From JANMEX01 sp041751995 (GTDB taxonomy: Bacteria; Pseudomonadota; Alphaproteobacteria; Rhizobiales; Rhizobiaceae): a DNA stretch of 34,098 bases. The position numbers and the translations under genes are program-made. Position 1 is the first letter of the stretch. Each line of letters starts with the position of its first letter. Below, one piece after another: positions 1 to 8,498 of the stretch. The notes beneath the pieces are model-generated. The model ran no database searches. It saw nothing but the letters and a program-made list of their open reading frames with translations, and was not told where the DNA came from. The DNA lies in the NCBI GenBank assembly GCA_041751995.1, contig JBGSHY010000014.1, positions 1 to 34,098 of the forward strand, in the 5' to 3' direction.

Positions 1-2
1 GG

Positions 3-431
3 GCGCAGGAAGACCTGAAGCGCGCCGAAGTCCTCTCGCCAATCAGCGGCGTCGTGCTGGACGTCAACGCCCGCGCTGGCGAACGCCCCCCCGCCGCCGG
101 CATCATGGACATGGGCGATACCGACCACATGATGGCCGAGGTCGAGGTCTATCAGGACCGCATCGCATCCGTCGCCGAAGGCCAGCCGGTCGAACTGGCC
201 GCCGTCGCCATCGGCCAGACCTTGCAGGGCAAGGTCCAGTCCGTCGGATTGATGGTCGGGCGGCAAGGCCTTGTCTCCGACGACACCGCCGCCAACACCG
301 ATGCCCGTGTCATCACCGTCATGGTCGAACTCGACCAGCCCTCTTCCGCCATCGCCGCGCGCTATACAAATCTTGAAGTCATCGCCCGGATCGACACGCG
401 GGTCAAAGCCGCAAGCCCGGCCAAGCCATGA
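3..431 (+). CDS. devB: DevB-type HlyD-family membrane fusion protein (5' end missing)
   Basis: The reading frame is open from base 3 of the window, so only the last 142 codons are present. The visible part begins in the second half of the lipoyl/barrel-sandwich domain (a SPISGVVLDV segment, typical of HlyD/DevB adaptors) and continues through the beta-barrel domain to a short Ala/Pro-rich tail. Proteins of this family sit in the inner membrane and periplasm and link an ABC exporter to an outer-membrane channel. The stop codon overlaps the start of devC (ATGA, 428-431), which indicates translational coupling. The gene order, adaptor then FtsX-like permease then ATPase, is that of the DevBCA exporter of cyanobacteria. 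The substrate in this organism cannot be read from the sequence. Confidence 0.85.
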   Translation, partial: AQEDLKRAEVLSPISGVVLDVNARAGERPPAAGIMDMGDTDHMMAEVEVYQDRIASVAEGQPVELAAVAIGQTLQGKVQSVGLMVGRQGLVSDDTAANTDARVITVMVELDQPSSAIAARYTNLEVIARIDTRVKAASPAKP

Positions 432-1600
432 GCCGTCTTCTGCAATGGCTTTTCGGCCGCCTGCCCATCGGCTGGCTGCAGCTGACCCACAGCCGCACAC
501 GCTTTGCCGCAGCATTGGCAGGCGTCGCCTTCGCCAATGTGCTGGTGTTCGTCCAGCTCGGCATCATGAATTCGATGGCGACCGCCACCATGAAGCCGTA
601 CGAATTCTTCCAGGCCGACATCATGATCTCGGCGTCCGATGCCAACACCCTGACCGAAGGCGGAAATGTGGCGCGGCAATGGCTGTTTCAGGCGATGGCC
701 GACAAGGATGTCACCGCCGGAACCGGCATTTTCGTCGGCAACATCTCCTGGGCGCGCGAAACCAAGACGCTCGGCCTCACCAGCTTCGGTATTGATCCGG
801 TCCAGCCTGCATTCCTCGCGCCTGTGCTGAAACCCAAAACCGCCACGCTGCAACTGCAGAATTCCGGCATTCTCGACATGTATGCCCGCGGCCTGCCGCG
901 CGACGAGGCCGCCGCCATCCGGCCGCAGTCGCCGGCCTCGTTTGAAGTGTCCGGCAAGACGCTGACGCTTTATGACACCTTTCAGGGCGGCGGCGGCTTT
1001 GGCGGCGACGGCTATCTGATGATGTCGGACCAGACCTTCATGAACCTGTTCCCCGCCCGCTCTTCCGCTGCGCCTGATCACATCCTGTTGCAGGTCACCC
1101 GCGGCGCGGACTCCGAAGTGGTCGCGGCCCGCCTCAAGGACATCATCTCCGACAAGTCGCTGCGCATCCGCTCCTATGCGCAGGCGCGCGCCGAAGACCT
1201 CAGCTACCAGCAGACCAAAAGACCGACCGGCATCATCTTCGGCTTCGGCGTCATCATCGGCATCCTTGTCGGCATCGTCATTGTCTATCAGGTGTTGTCC
1301 ACGGATGTCGCCGACCACCTCTCGGAATACGCCACCTTCAAAGCCATGGGCTACAAGCAGCAATTCTTCCTGGGCATCGTCTTCGAAGAGGCGCTGATTC
1401 TCGCGATCCTTGGCTTCATACCGGGCTTCATCGTCGCAACCGGGCTTCTGGCCGGCATGAAAAAAGCCACCACGCTTCCCTTGGCCATGACCGGAAGCAT
1501 GGCCGCGATGGTGTTTGTCGGCACGCTGGTCGCCTGTTCGCTCTCCGGCGCCATCGCCACCCGCCGCCTCGCCGCCGCCGATCCGGCCGATTTGTTTTAA
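428..1600 (+). CDS. devC: DevC-type ABC transporter permease (FtsX/MacB-like)
   Basis: A 390-aa membrane protein with one N-terminal hydrophobic segment (about residues 28-48), a large extracytoplasmic domain (about 50-265) and three C-terminal helices (about 268-292, 315-345 and 355-380). This is the four-helix layout of FtsX/MacB/DevC permeases. The helix after residue 268 is rich in Gly and Ile, and the motif DHLSEYATFKAMGY near residue 295 is characteristic of DevC. The start is the ATG that overlaps the devB stop codon. It should pair with the DevB adaptor and the DevA ATPase as an exporter of the type that exports glycolipid in heterocysts. The exported molecule here is unknown. Confidence 0.85.
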   Translation: MSRLLQWLFGRLPIGWLQLTHSRTRFAAALAGVAFANVLVFVQLGIMNSMATATMKPYEFFQADIMISASDANTLTEGGNVARQWLFQAMADKDVTAGTGIFVGNISWARETKTLGLTSFGIDPVQPAFLAPVLKPKTATLQLQNSGILDMYARGLPRDEAAAIRPQSPASFEVSGKTLTLYDTFQGGGGFGGDGYLMMSDQTFMNLFPARSSAAPDHILLQVTRGADSEVVAARLKDIISDKSLRIRSYAQARAEDLSYQQTKRPTGIIFGFGVIIGILVGIVIVYQVLSTDVADHLSEYATFKAMGYKQQFFLGIVFEEALILAILGFIPGFIVATGLLAGMKKATTLPLAMTGSMAAMVFVGTLVACSLSGAIATRRLAAADPADLF

Positions 1601-1609
1601 GGGCGCGCC

Positions 1610-2308
1610 ATGTCAGAAGAAATCTCAGTCGCCACGAAGGGCCTTTCCCACTGGTTTGGCCTCGGTGAGGCCCGTAAGCAGGCGCTCTATGACGTCGACC
1701 TCAGCGTCAAGCGCGGCAGCCTGACCGTGTTGATGGGCCCGTCCGGCTCCGGCAAGACCACCGTGCTGACGTTGATGGGATGCCTGCGCGATGTGCAGCA
1801 GGGCTCGGTCAACCTCCTTGGCCATGAACTCTTCGGCGCAAGCCGGGCGCTGAACGAGACCTTGCGCAAACGGCTCGGCTTCATCTTTCAGGCGCACAAT
1901 CTGCACGGCAGCCTCACCGCCCTGCAAAATGTCCAGATGGGCCTGCAGGTCCACGGTTATCTCGATCCCGTTGCCGAAAAGGAAGCCGCCCGCCATGCCC
2001 TCGGCCTCGTTGGCTTGTCCGACCGGATGGACTATCTGCTCGCCAATCTCTCCGGCGGCCAGAAACAGCGCGTCGCCGTTGCCCGCGCGCTGGCCGGCAA
2101 TCCCGACATCGTCTTCGCCGACGAACCCACCGCCGCCCTCGACCGCGAAAGCGGCATGAACGTCGTCAGGATGCTGAAAAAACTCGGCGCCGCCCGCGGC
2201 ACCACCACCGTCATGGTAACCCACGACAACCGCATCCTCGAAATGGCCGACCGGATCGTCACGCTGGAGGATGGGCGGATTGTGAAGGATACGGGGGCTG
2301 GTGGGTGA
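1610..2308 (+). CDS. devA: DevA-type ABC transporter ATP-binding protein
   Basis: A 232-aa ATPase with every ABC motif in order: Walker A GPSGSGKTT (residues 43-51), Q-loop Gln94, signature LSGGQ (147-151), Walker B IVFADEP (167-173) and an H-loop in VTHD. It begins 9 nt after the devC stop, with a purine-rich AAGGG ribosome site in between, and ends the devBCA operon. It powers the DevB/DevC exporter from the cytoplasmic side of the inner membrane. The closest relatives by motif layout are the LolD/MacB/DevA ATPases. Assignment to DevA rests on the adjacent devB and devC. Confidence 0.88.
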   Translation: MSEEISVATKGLSHWFGLGEARKQALYDVDLSVKRGSLTVLMGPSGSGKTTVLTLMGCLRDVQQGSVNLLGHELFGASRALNETLRKRLGFIFQAHNLHGSLTALQNVQMGLQVHGYLDPVAEKEAARHALGLVGLSDRMDYLLANLSGGQKQRVAVARALAGNPDIVFADEPTAALDRESGMNVVRMLKKLGAARGTTTVMVTHDNRILEMADRIVTLEDGRIVKDTGAGG

Positions 2309-2390
2309 GAGTGCAGCTCACATAATCGCGGCCTACCAGTGAAAGACACGTGGAGAAGGCCGCCAATTCCCAAGCCTAACGTTCCAAGAC

Positions 2391-2419
2391 TTGTCAGTTG
2401 CGAAACTCTCCGCTATCTC
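2391..2419 (+). promoter_or_regulatory. Predicted promoter of leuL-leuA
   Basis: TTGTCA (2391-2396), a 17-nt spacer and TATCTC (2414-2419). The -10 element ends 7 nt before the leuL ATG, so transcription should begin at or within a base or two of that codon and give a leaderless message. The trpL promoter in this window has the same geometry. Confidence 0.6.
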
Positions 2420-2426
2420 TTGTCCC

Positions 2427-2519
2427 ATGACCTCGACCCGCAACAGCATCGAAGCCCACTCCCGCGCCGCTCTCCGCCGCGCGCTGCTTCTGCTTATTGG
2501 CGGCCGTCGGGCCCGGTAA
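2427..2519 (+). CDS. leuL: Leucine leader peptide (leuA attenuator)
   Basis: A 30-codon open reading frame, ATG to TAA, with four consecutive leucine codons (CTG CTT CTG CTT, codons 20-23) followed by an isoleucine codon. It lies 148 bp upstream of leuA. Tandem codons for the end product, upstream of the first enzyme of its pathway, are the hallmark of ribosome-mediated attenuation. The peptide is also rich in Arg. No Shine-Dalgarno sequence precedes it, which fits the leaderless mRNA implied by the promoter only 7 nt upstream. A scarcity of charged tRNA-Leu would stall the ribosome at codons 20-23 and shift the folding of the RNA at 2512-2569. The function is inferred from the pattern. Confidence 0.75.
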   Translation: MTSTRNSIEAHSRAALRRALLLLIGGRRAR

Positions 2520-2569
2520 CGGGAGCGTCCGGCGGTCGATTGCGGGTTCTGATCCGCTGGCTCCCTTTA
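2512..2569 (+). promoter_or_regulatory. Candidate leu attenuator with alternative hairpins
   Basis: Fold A is GGGAGC (2521-2526) and CGGCGG (2530-2535) pairing with CCGCTG (2554-2559) and GCTCCC (2560-2565), with a 3-nt bulge, one G-U pair and an 18-nt loop, followed by TTTAC. Fold B is the small hairpin CCCG-GTAA-CGGG (2512-2523), whose GNRA-type loop contains the leuL stop codon. Fold B shares GGG (2521-2523) with fold A, so the two exclude each other. The U-run after fold A is short, so terminator activity is uncertain. Confidence 0.45.
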
Positions 2570-2667
2570 CAAAATTCAAATCAAACGCCATTGAACGGGC
2601 GCATTTTCTGCATCGCGGCTTGAAGTCCGGCAGAAACGCCCACGGGACCCGAAAAGTGACCGCAGAC

Positions 2668-4389
2668 ATGACCGTACAGACAAATACTTCGCCCGCCAGC
2701 GCCCAGCAAACCGGGCACAAAGGCATGCCGCTCGCCGCGCAGAAATATCAGGCCTACCCGCAGATCGACCTGCCCAACCGCCAGTGGCCGTCAAAGCAGA
2801 TCACCAAGGCGCCGATCTGGTGTTCGGTGGACCTGCGTGACGGCAATCAGGCGCTGATTGACCCGATGGGCCAGGAGCGCAAGGCGCGCATGTTCAAGCT
2901 GCTCCTCGACATGGGTTTCAAGGAAATCGAGATCGGCTTCCCTTCCGCCTCGCAGACCGATTTTGATTTCGCCCGCTGGTGCATCGAGGAAGGCGGCGTG
3001 CCGTCCGATGTGTCGCTGCAGGTGTTGGTCCAGTGCCGCCCCGAACTCATCACCCGCACGTTCGAGTCGCTGAAGGGCGCCAAGAGCCCGATCGTCCACT
3101 TTTACAATTCAACCTCCGAATTGCAGCGCCGCGTCGTGTTCGGCAAGGATGTGCACGGCGTCAAGCAGATCGCCGTCGATGCCGCCAAGATGATCACCGA
3201 AATGGCCGACAAGGCCGGCGGCGGCTTCCGGTTTGAATATTCGCCCGAAAGCTTCACCGGCACCGAGCTCGAAGTCGCGCTGGAAATCTCCAACGCTGTC
3301 ACCGAGATCATCAAGCCGACGGCGGACAACAAGCTGATCCTCAACCTGCCCGCCACCGTCGAAATGTCGACGCCCAACATCTATGCCGACATGATCGAAT
3401 GGATGGGACGCAACCTCGACAACCGCGAAAACATCCTGATCTCGCTCCATCCGCACAATGACCGAGGCACCGGCATCGCTGCCACCGAAATGGGCTTGAT
3501 GGCCGGCGCGGACCGTGTCGAAGGCACGCTGTTCGGCAATGGCGAGCGCACTGGCAACGTCGATATCGTCACGCTGGCGCTCAACATGTTCACGCAAGGC
3601 GTCGATCCCGAACTCGACTGCACCGACATCAACCGCATCAAGGGCGTCTACGAGCATTGCAACCAGCTCAGGATCCCCGAGCGCCATCCGTATGTCGGCG
3701 AACTCGTCTATACCGCCTTCTCCGGCTCGCATCAGGATGCGATCAACAAGGGCATGAAGGCGATCAAGCAGGCCAACACCCAATTGTGGGAAGTGCCCTA
3801 TCTGCCGATCGACCCGCAGGATGTCGGCCGCTCCTATGAGGCCATCATCCGCATCAACTCGCAGTCCGGCAAGGGCGGCATCGCCTACATCCTGCAGGAA
3901 GACTACGGCCTCAACCTGCCGCGCCATCTGCAGGTCGAATTCCGTGACGTGATCCAGAAAATCACCGATGCCGAAGGCACAGAGCTTCTGCCGAAGCGCA
4001 TTTATGACAGCTTCATGGAAACCTACGTCTCGCAACCGGGCGCGCGGCTGAAGTTTGTCGATCACCATTCCTACCCTGACCCCGATCATCAGGGCCTGCG
4101 CATCATCGCCGCCGAGATCATCGACAACGGCGTGTCCAAGCGCATCGAAGGCAAAGGCACCGGCCCGATCGACGGCTTTGTCAACGCGTTGTCGATTTAC
4201 CTTGGCACGAAACTGACAGTGGCGGACTATTCCGAACACTCGCTGCAACACGGCTCGGACGCCTCGGCCATCTGCTACATGCAGGTCGAACATGACGGCG
4301 GAAAACTCTACGGCGCGGGCGTGAACAAGAACATCGTCACCGCTTCGCTCGAAGCGGTCGTCTCCGCCGCCAACCGCATCGTCGGTTGA
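2668..4389 (+). CDS. leuA: 2-isopropylmalate synthase
   Basis: This enzyme condenses acetyl-CoA with 2-oxoisovalerate, the first committed step of leucine synthesis, in the cytoplasm. At 573 aa from the ATG at 2668 it has the length of the long (type 2) LeuA with a C-terminal LeuA dimer regulatory domain that binds leucine. Seen in the sequence are DLRDGNQ (residues 55-61, metal and substrate site), HPHNDRGTG (261-269, metal-binding histidines) and GNGERTGN shortly after. The frame stays open upstream to 2497, but that part overlaps leuL and does not resemble the family. A later ATG at 2725 is also possible. Regulation is probably double: attenuation through leuL and feedback through the C-terminal domain. 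A hydrolase gene follows at once. Confidence 0.95.
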   Translation: MTVQTNTSPASAQQTGHKGMPLAAQKYQAYPQIDLPNRQWPSKQITKAPIWCSVDLRDGNQALIDPMGQERKARMFKLLLDMGFKEIEIGFPSASQTDFDFARWCIEEGGVPSDVSLQVLVQCRPELITRTFESLKGAKSPIVHFYNSTSELQRRVVFGKDVHGVKQIAVDAAKMITEMADKAGGGFRFEYSPESFTGTELEVALEISNAVTEIIKPTADNKLILNLPATVEMSTPNIYADMIEWMGRNLDNRENILISLHPHNDRGTGIAATEMGLMAGADRVEGTLFGNGERTGNVDIVTLALNMFTQGVDPELDCTDINRIKGVYEHCNQLRIPERHPYVGELVYTAFSGSHQDAINKGMKAIKQANTQLWEVPYLPIDPQDVGRSYEAIIRINSQSGKGGIAYILQEDYGLNLPRHLQVEFRDVIQKITDAEGTELLPKRIYDSFMETYVSQPGARLKFVDHHSYPDPDHQGLRIIAAEIIDNGVSKRIEGKGTGPIDGFVNALSIYLGTKLTVADYSEHSLQHGSDASAICYMQVEHDGGKLYGAGVNKNIVTASLEAVVSAANRIVG

Positions 4390-4394
4390 TCAAC

Positions 4395-5159
4395 ATGGGC
4401 GCCCGGCTTCACGCAATCGAAGCCGGGTCACCCACTTTGCCGCCGGTCGTGCTGCTGCACGGATTTGGCATGGTATCCGCGTGCTTTTCGCGCCTCATTC
4501 GAGCGCTTTCTGCGCAGCGTTTCGTGCTCGCTTTTGACCTGCCTGGCCATGGCGGTTCACTCGATCATCCGCATGCCGGCAGCGCCCGGAAATGCGCAAA
4601 GGCAGTTGTCCAAGAACTTGAAACCCGCGCACTTGTGCCCGTCACCCTTGTCGGCCACTCCTTCGGTGGCGCGGTGGCATCGCTCGTGGCCATTACCCGG
4701 CCGAACCTTGTCAGCCGTTTGGTGTTGTTGGCCCCGGGCGGCTTCGGGCCCGATATTAACGCGAATTTATTGCGCTGCCACGCTGCGGCCGAAAGCCGTG
4801 AGGATATCCGAAACTGCCTGGGCTTCATGTCCGCCAGCGGAGCGCCATCTGATGAACTTGTTGAAATCATTTGGAAAATGCGTCAGGTCGAAGGTCAAAC
4901 CGACGCCTTGCAGTCGCTGTGCAATCGCTTCCTTGACGGCGATGCCCAAGGCGTTCTCCCGCTCGAAACCCTCGCCGCCGCCGATGTTCCTGTTGACCTC
5001 GTGTGGGGCGACTTGGATGAGATTGTTCCGGTAACCGATGGCATGTTGGCGCCTGCAAAATTCAACAAGATCATCATCGCCGGCGCCGGCCATATGTTGC
5101 CCGATGAGGCAACGGCGCAGGTCGCGCGTATCATTCTGAAACACCCCGCAACCGCTTAA
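4395..5159 (+). CDS. Alpha/beta-hydrolase fold protein
   Basis: A 254-aa single-domain alpha/beta hydrolase. The oxyanion motif is HGFG (residues 22-25), the nucleophile elbow GHSFGG puts Ser at 89, the acid is Asp206 or Asp208 in VWGDLDE, and the catalytic His is 233 in GAGHML, so the triad is complete. The ATG lies 6 nt after the leuA stop; an overlapping TTG at 4386 is an alternative. It resembles the hydrolases related to the C-terminal domain of acetoin dehydrogenase E2 more than haloalkane dehalogenases. The substrate is unknown. Co-transcription with leuA is likely from the spacing, but a role in leucine metabolism is not implied by the sequence. There is no signal peptide, so it is probably cytoplasmic. 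Confidence 0.8.
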   Translation: MGARLHAIEAGSPTLPPVVLLHGFGMVSACFSRLIRALSAQRFVLAFDLPGHGGSLDHPHAGSARKCAKAVVQELETRALVPVTLVGHSFGGAVASLVAITRPNLVSRLVLLAPGGFGPDINANLLRCHAAAESREDIRNCLGFMSASGAPSDELVEIIWKMRQVEGQTDALQSLCNRFLDGDAQGVLPLETLAAADVPVDLVWGDLDEIVPVTDGMLAPAKFNKIIIAGAGHMLPDEATAQVARIILKHPATA

Positions 5160-5225
5160 AAACACTGCCATTTTTTCGCCGCGGCTTTCCCGCTAATGTA
5201 GGTGCGAATCACTTGGGAGAGAGAA

Positions 5226-6824
5226 ATGCGGTTCATGCGATATGCGGCGCTTTTCATTGCATTTCTGTTCGCCGGACTTCCCGGCGCCCTCGCCTCCCCG
5301 CGCGATGTCATCGCCAGCCTTGATGCCGAGGGCGCGCAGGCCATCGAGTGGCGCGGCGTCACGGTCGACCTCAACAAACTGCTGCCCATCTACGCCAGTC
5401 CCGACGCCGAATTCATTTTCATCAATGAAAACAAGCTCTCGCCGACAGGCGCGGAGTTTATTGTCGCACTCGGCAAAGCCCGCGAAGACGGCCTTGACCC
5501 CAAGGATTACATCAACCCGGCCTTCGGTTCGCTCAACCGCCTGACCGGTGACGATGATGCGGCAGGCGCCGAACTTGCGCTGGCGCAAGCCTTCCTGCGC
5601 TACGCCCGCGATCTCTATACCGGCCGGCCGACCCCGGCGCTGGACGTCACCAACATCGTCATCGACAAGAAAACCGTCGATCCGGTAAAATGGCTTAACT
5701 ACCTGAGCGCAAACGGTATTTCCAATACGGTGCGGGCGCTGCGCCCGCGCCATCCGCAATATGCCAAGCTGCGCCAGATGCTGACGAGTTTCCGTTCCTA
5801 TCAGGCTCTCGGCGGCTGGGACCCTATCCCGGCCGGTCCGTCGCTGAAACCCGGCATGAACGACCTGCGCGTCGCCGCCTTGCGCGACAGCCTCGCCGCC
5901 CGCGGCTACAAGGGCCTGACCGGTGGTGATCCGAACGCTTTCGACGCCAAGATGACGGAAGCCGTCAAACGCTACCAGCGCGCCTCTGGCATCGAGCCAG
6001 ACGGCATCATCGGCAAGGGAACCATAGGCATCCTTAACGTGCCGGTTGAGGAGCGAATCCGCCAGATCGTCGTCAACATGGAGCGCTGGCGCTGGCTTCC
6101 GGCCGACCTTGGCAAGCGCCATGTGTTCGTCAATCAGGCGGGCGCAGAGCTGTTTCTTGTCGACAAGAGCAAAGTCGTTGACAACCGCCGCGTCATCGTT
6201 GGCAAACCGTTCCATCAGACGCCGATGTTCTCTGACCGCATCTCCTATGTCGAGTTCAACCCGACATGGACCGTCTCGGCCAATATCGCGAAAGCAGAAT
6301 TCCTGCCCAAGTTGATCAAGGATCCCGGCTATCTCGAGCGCAATGACTACAAGATCTATTCAAGCTGGGCCGATGGCGCGCCGGAGATGGACCCGTGGAC
6401 TGTCGATTGGGCGTCCGTCAAAGGCGGCTTCCCTTACCGCATCGTCCAGCAGCCGGGCGACAAGAACGCACTCGGCTATGTCAAGTTCATGTTCCCCAAC
6501 AAGTTCAATATCTACCTGCACGACACGCCGTCGCGCCAGCTGTTCGCCTCGACCGGACGGGCTTTCTCGCATGGCTGCATCCGCGTCCATGAGGCCATGG
6601 ATTTTGCCGAAAAGCTGATGGGCCTCGATCAGGGCATGACCCGTGATGAAATCGACGCGCGGGTCGCCTATGGCGCCCTGAAACGCGTCAACCTGAAGAC
6701 CAAGGTTCCGGTCCACCTTACCTATTTCACGGTCTGGATAGGCGATGACGGCGTGGTGCAATTCTTCCCGGACATTTACAGCCGCGACGCGCCGGTGGCA
6801 GGAATCCTGTTCGGCCAGACCTGA
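5226..6824 (+). CDS. L,D-transpeptidase with peptidoglycan-binding domain (YcbB/LdtD-like)
   Basis: A 532-aa exported protein. The ATG at 5226 is preceded by GGGAGAGAG and opens a signal peptide (residues 1 to about 24, ending AGLPGALAS). An N-terminal scaffold domain is followed by a PG_binding_1 repeat (about 213-272) and a YkuD catalytic domain (about 300-490) with the motif SHGCIRVHE, giving His449, catalytic Cys451 and Arg453. This order matches YcbB/LdtD enzymes, which make 3-3 cross-links between peptidoglycan stem peptides in the periplasm and resist most beta-lactams. The gene is flanked by about 65-75 bp of spacer on each side and may be monocistronic or co-transcribed with the unknown gene that follows. 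Confidence 0.9.
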   Translation: MRFMRYAALFIAFLFAGLPGALASPRDVIASLDAEGAQAIEWRGVTVDLNKLLPIYASPDAEFIFINENKLSPTGAEFIVALGKAREDGLDPKDYINPAFGSLNRLTGDDDAAGAELALAQAFLRYARDLYTGRPTPALDVTNIVIDKKTVDPVKWLNYLSANGISNTVRALRPRHPQYAKLRQMLTSFRSYQALGGWDPIPAGPSLKPGMNDLRVAALRDSLAARGYKGLTGGDPNAFDAKMTEAVKRYQRASGIEPDGIIGKGTIGILNVPVEERIRQIVVNMERWRWLPADLGKRHVFVNQAGAELFLVDKSKVVDNRRVIVGKPFHQTPMFSDRISYVEFNPTWTVSANIAKAEFLPKLIKDPGYLERNDYKIYSSWADGAPEMDPWTVDWASVKGGFPYRIVQQPGDKNALGYVKFMFPNKFNIYLHDTPSRQLFASTGRAFSHGCIRVHEAMDFAEKLMGLDQGMTRDEIDARVAYGALKRVNLKTKVPVHLTYFTVWIGDDGVVQFFPDIYSRDAPVAGILFGQT

Positions 6825-6898
6825 CCGTAACTTTTTCATTCTCATACCCGGTTTGTTCGTGTTAATGACTTGTTCACCATGTTTTTGAGGGCGCAGGC

Positions 6899-7513
6899 GT
6901 GAGCGAGTATCAGGACAAGACGGGCAACCGCAGCAATGTGACGCGGCTTTCGGACGTCATCCGTGAAGTGCGCATCGCGTCCGCAGACAAGGCCGATGTT
7001 GTCGTTGACATGAAGGAGGCCGACCGCGCCCGGCTGGAGCTTCTTGCCATGGAGCTGAAGCCGGTCATCGACGAAGTGCCCGCGGACAGCGACCTATTTG
7101 ATTTCGCGATTTCGTCCGGGCTGCAGCCGCGCTTCTGGATTGACGCGGTCAGCCATGTGCAGATGGGCCGCGACCGCCGCACTTACCGCTTTGTGCGCGA
7201 TACGCGCCTTGGCCGGGTTGTCATGGCAGAATCGGTTGAAATGCGGCCGGTCGCAGAACAGGTCACACGCTATATTGCTGAACGTCTGATCGAACGCCAG
7301 CGCCTGATGGAAGGCGATCCGGAAACCATGAAATCATCGCCGCTGACCGTCCGGGGCAAGTTGGATTCGGCGGCGGCGCTGACAGAAACCGAGAAGAGCG
7401 AAGCAGGCGGCATTGTTGCCGGTCTAGTCTGGGTGCTGCTAGGCGCCGTCATTGGCGGCGGGCTGCTTTTGCTGGTTTTATCCGGGCAATTGAATGCCGT
7501 TCTGGGCCGCTGA
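6899..7513 (+). CDS. Unknown protein with a C-terminal membrane anchor
   Basis: I do not recognise a named family. The 204-aa protein starts at GTG (6899), 7 nt after GAGGG. It is soluble and charged over about 170 residues and ends with one hydrophobic helix (about 172-195: GGIVAGLVWVLLGAVIGGG), then a short polar tail. The soluble part has alternating charged helices and a segment DRRTYRFVRDTRLGRVV that could be beta structure. A tail anchor suggests a cytoplasmic domain held at the inner membrane. It follows the L,D-transpeptidase gene with a 74-bp gap and converges with the metallophosphoesterase gene, 3 bp away. A cell-envelope role is only a guess from position. Confidence 0.7.
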   Translation: MSEYQDKTGNRSNVTRLSDVIREVRIASADKADVVVDMKEADRARLELLAMELKPVIDEVPADSDLFDFAISSGLQPRFWIDAVSHVQMGRDRRTYRFVRDTRLGRVVMAESVEMRPVAEQVTRYIAERLIERQRLMEGDPETMKSSPLTVRGKLDSAAALTETEKSEAGGIVAGLVWVLLGAVIGGGLLLLVLSGQLNAVLGR

Positions 7514-7516
7514 CAA

Positions 7517-8476
7517 TCAGCGATAATCGAGCGGCAAAGTTTTTCCGTCGCGGATGATTTGATATTCGCCTACCGGTTCAATAGCGCCGGATTCACCTGA
7601 AATCCCACGCTCGTTCCAAATGCAATTCCAAGCGTCCGGTTCACCCCAAATCGTGAACTGGTTCCACCGCGCCGCCGGTTTGCGACCGCCCGGCGCCTGA
7701 CCCGCCGCGGGAACGCCGATCACCGGAGCTCCATGGTCGCCGTGTCCGATCAGCGTGTGCGAGTTCAAATGCGTATGGCCATGCAAAACGAGTTCAGCGC
7801 CGGCCTCACGGATGATTTTCTGGAACAACCGGATCCCATAAAGCCGCCGCGACGGGTCTTTCTCAAAGCGGAACGGCGGATGATGGATCAGCACGACGCG
7901 GAACAGCCCAAGGTCCTTGCCGCGCTTGAGCAAGGCGCGCAACCGTTCGGCTTGATCATTGCGAAAACGCCCCGTCGCCAGAAATGGCGCTGACGCCACA
8001 GCCGAGGACACGCCAATGATGGCAACCGGCCCGCGATGACGAAAATAGGGAAACAGGCTGTCCGGACCTTTGCTTTTGAGCGGTGCACCGTCATCACCTG
8101 TGATGTACCCGGCCCAGGCCTGACACGCTTTGGCCAGCGAGCCCGGCACATAGGCGTCGTGATTGCCCGGAACGACGGAAACATCAAACGGAGCGCCAGT
8201 GCTTTCGAGCCAATGACGCGTGGCGTTGAACTCAGGCCCGAGTGCCAGATTGACCAGATCACCCGTCACCACGGTATGGTCCGGAGCGGAAGCCTTCAGG
8301 TCTTCCATCAATGTGCCCAGCACCGAGCCGCCATGGGTTTTCTTGCGATTGAACCGCCAGTTCAAATAGCCGGTTATGCGTTTGGATGCGAGATCGCGCT
8401 TGCGCACGTCAGGCATTGGCGAGAGGTGGATGTCGGAAACATGGGCAAGACGAAACATGCCTCTCGCATAATTCAT
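7517..8476 (-). CDS. Metallophosphoesterase (calcineurin-like)
   Basis: About 319 aa with the five metallophosphoesterase blocks in order: DIH near the N-terminus, GDLVN, GNHD, a later HHPP and GHTH near residue 240. These supply the Asp, His and Asn ligands of a two-metal centre that cleaves phosphoesters. Overall it resembles the cyclic-AMP phosphodiesterase/Icc-like branch, but the substrate cannot be fixed. The start may be the ATG at 8476 or the internal ATG at 8458, which gives MFRLAHVSDIHL, the N-terminus I would expect for the family; neither has an ideal ribosome site. The gene is divergent from the Nudix gene, with about 22 bp between starts. Confidence 0.85.
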   Translation of the reverse strand: MNYARGMFRLAHVSDIHLSPMPDVRKRDLASKRITGYLNWRFNRKKTHGGSVLGTLMEDLKASAPDHTVVTGDLVNLALGPEFNATRHWLESTGAPFDVSVVPGNHDAYVPGSLAKACQAWAGYITGDDGAPLKSKGPDSLFPYFRHRGPVAIIGVSSAVASAPFLATGRFRNDQAERLRALLKRGKDLGLFRVVLIHHPPFRFEKDPSRRLYGIRLFQKIIREAGAELVLHGHTHLNSHTLIGHGDHGAPVIGVPAAGQAPGGRKPAARWNQFTIWGEPDAWNCIWNERGISGESGAIEPVGEYQIIRDGKTLPLDYR

Positions 8477-8498
8477 CAACCCGTTTTATGCCAGCGCC

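Larger units (their letters stand above)
2309..2667 (+). other. devA-leuA intergenic region (leader, no conventional gene)
   Basis: This 359-base interval has no conventional gene. It holds a weak hairpin just after devA (GTGAG/CTCAC around 2304-2320, no T-run), a promoter at 2391-2419, the leucine leader peptide at 2427-2519 and an attenuator-like structure at 2512-2569. The last 100 bases before leuA show no clear further element. Confidence 0.6.

Noticed and set aside
3109..4293. 394-aa minus-strand reading frame
   Set aside because: It is antisense to leuA and rich in Asp/His/Val, as expected from the reverse of a GC-rich gene.
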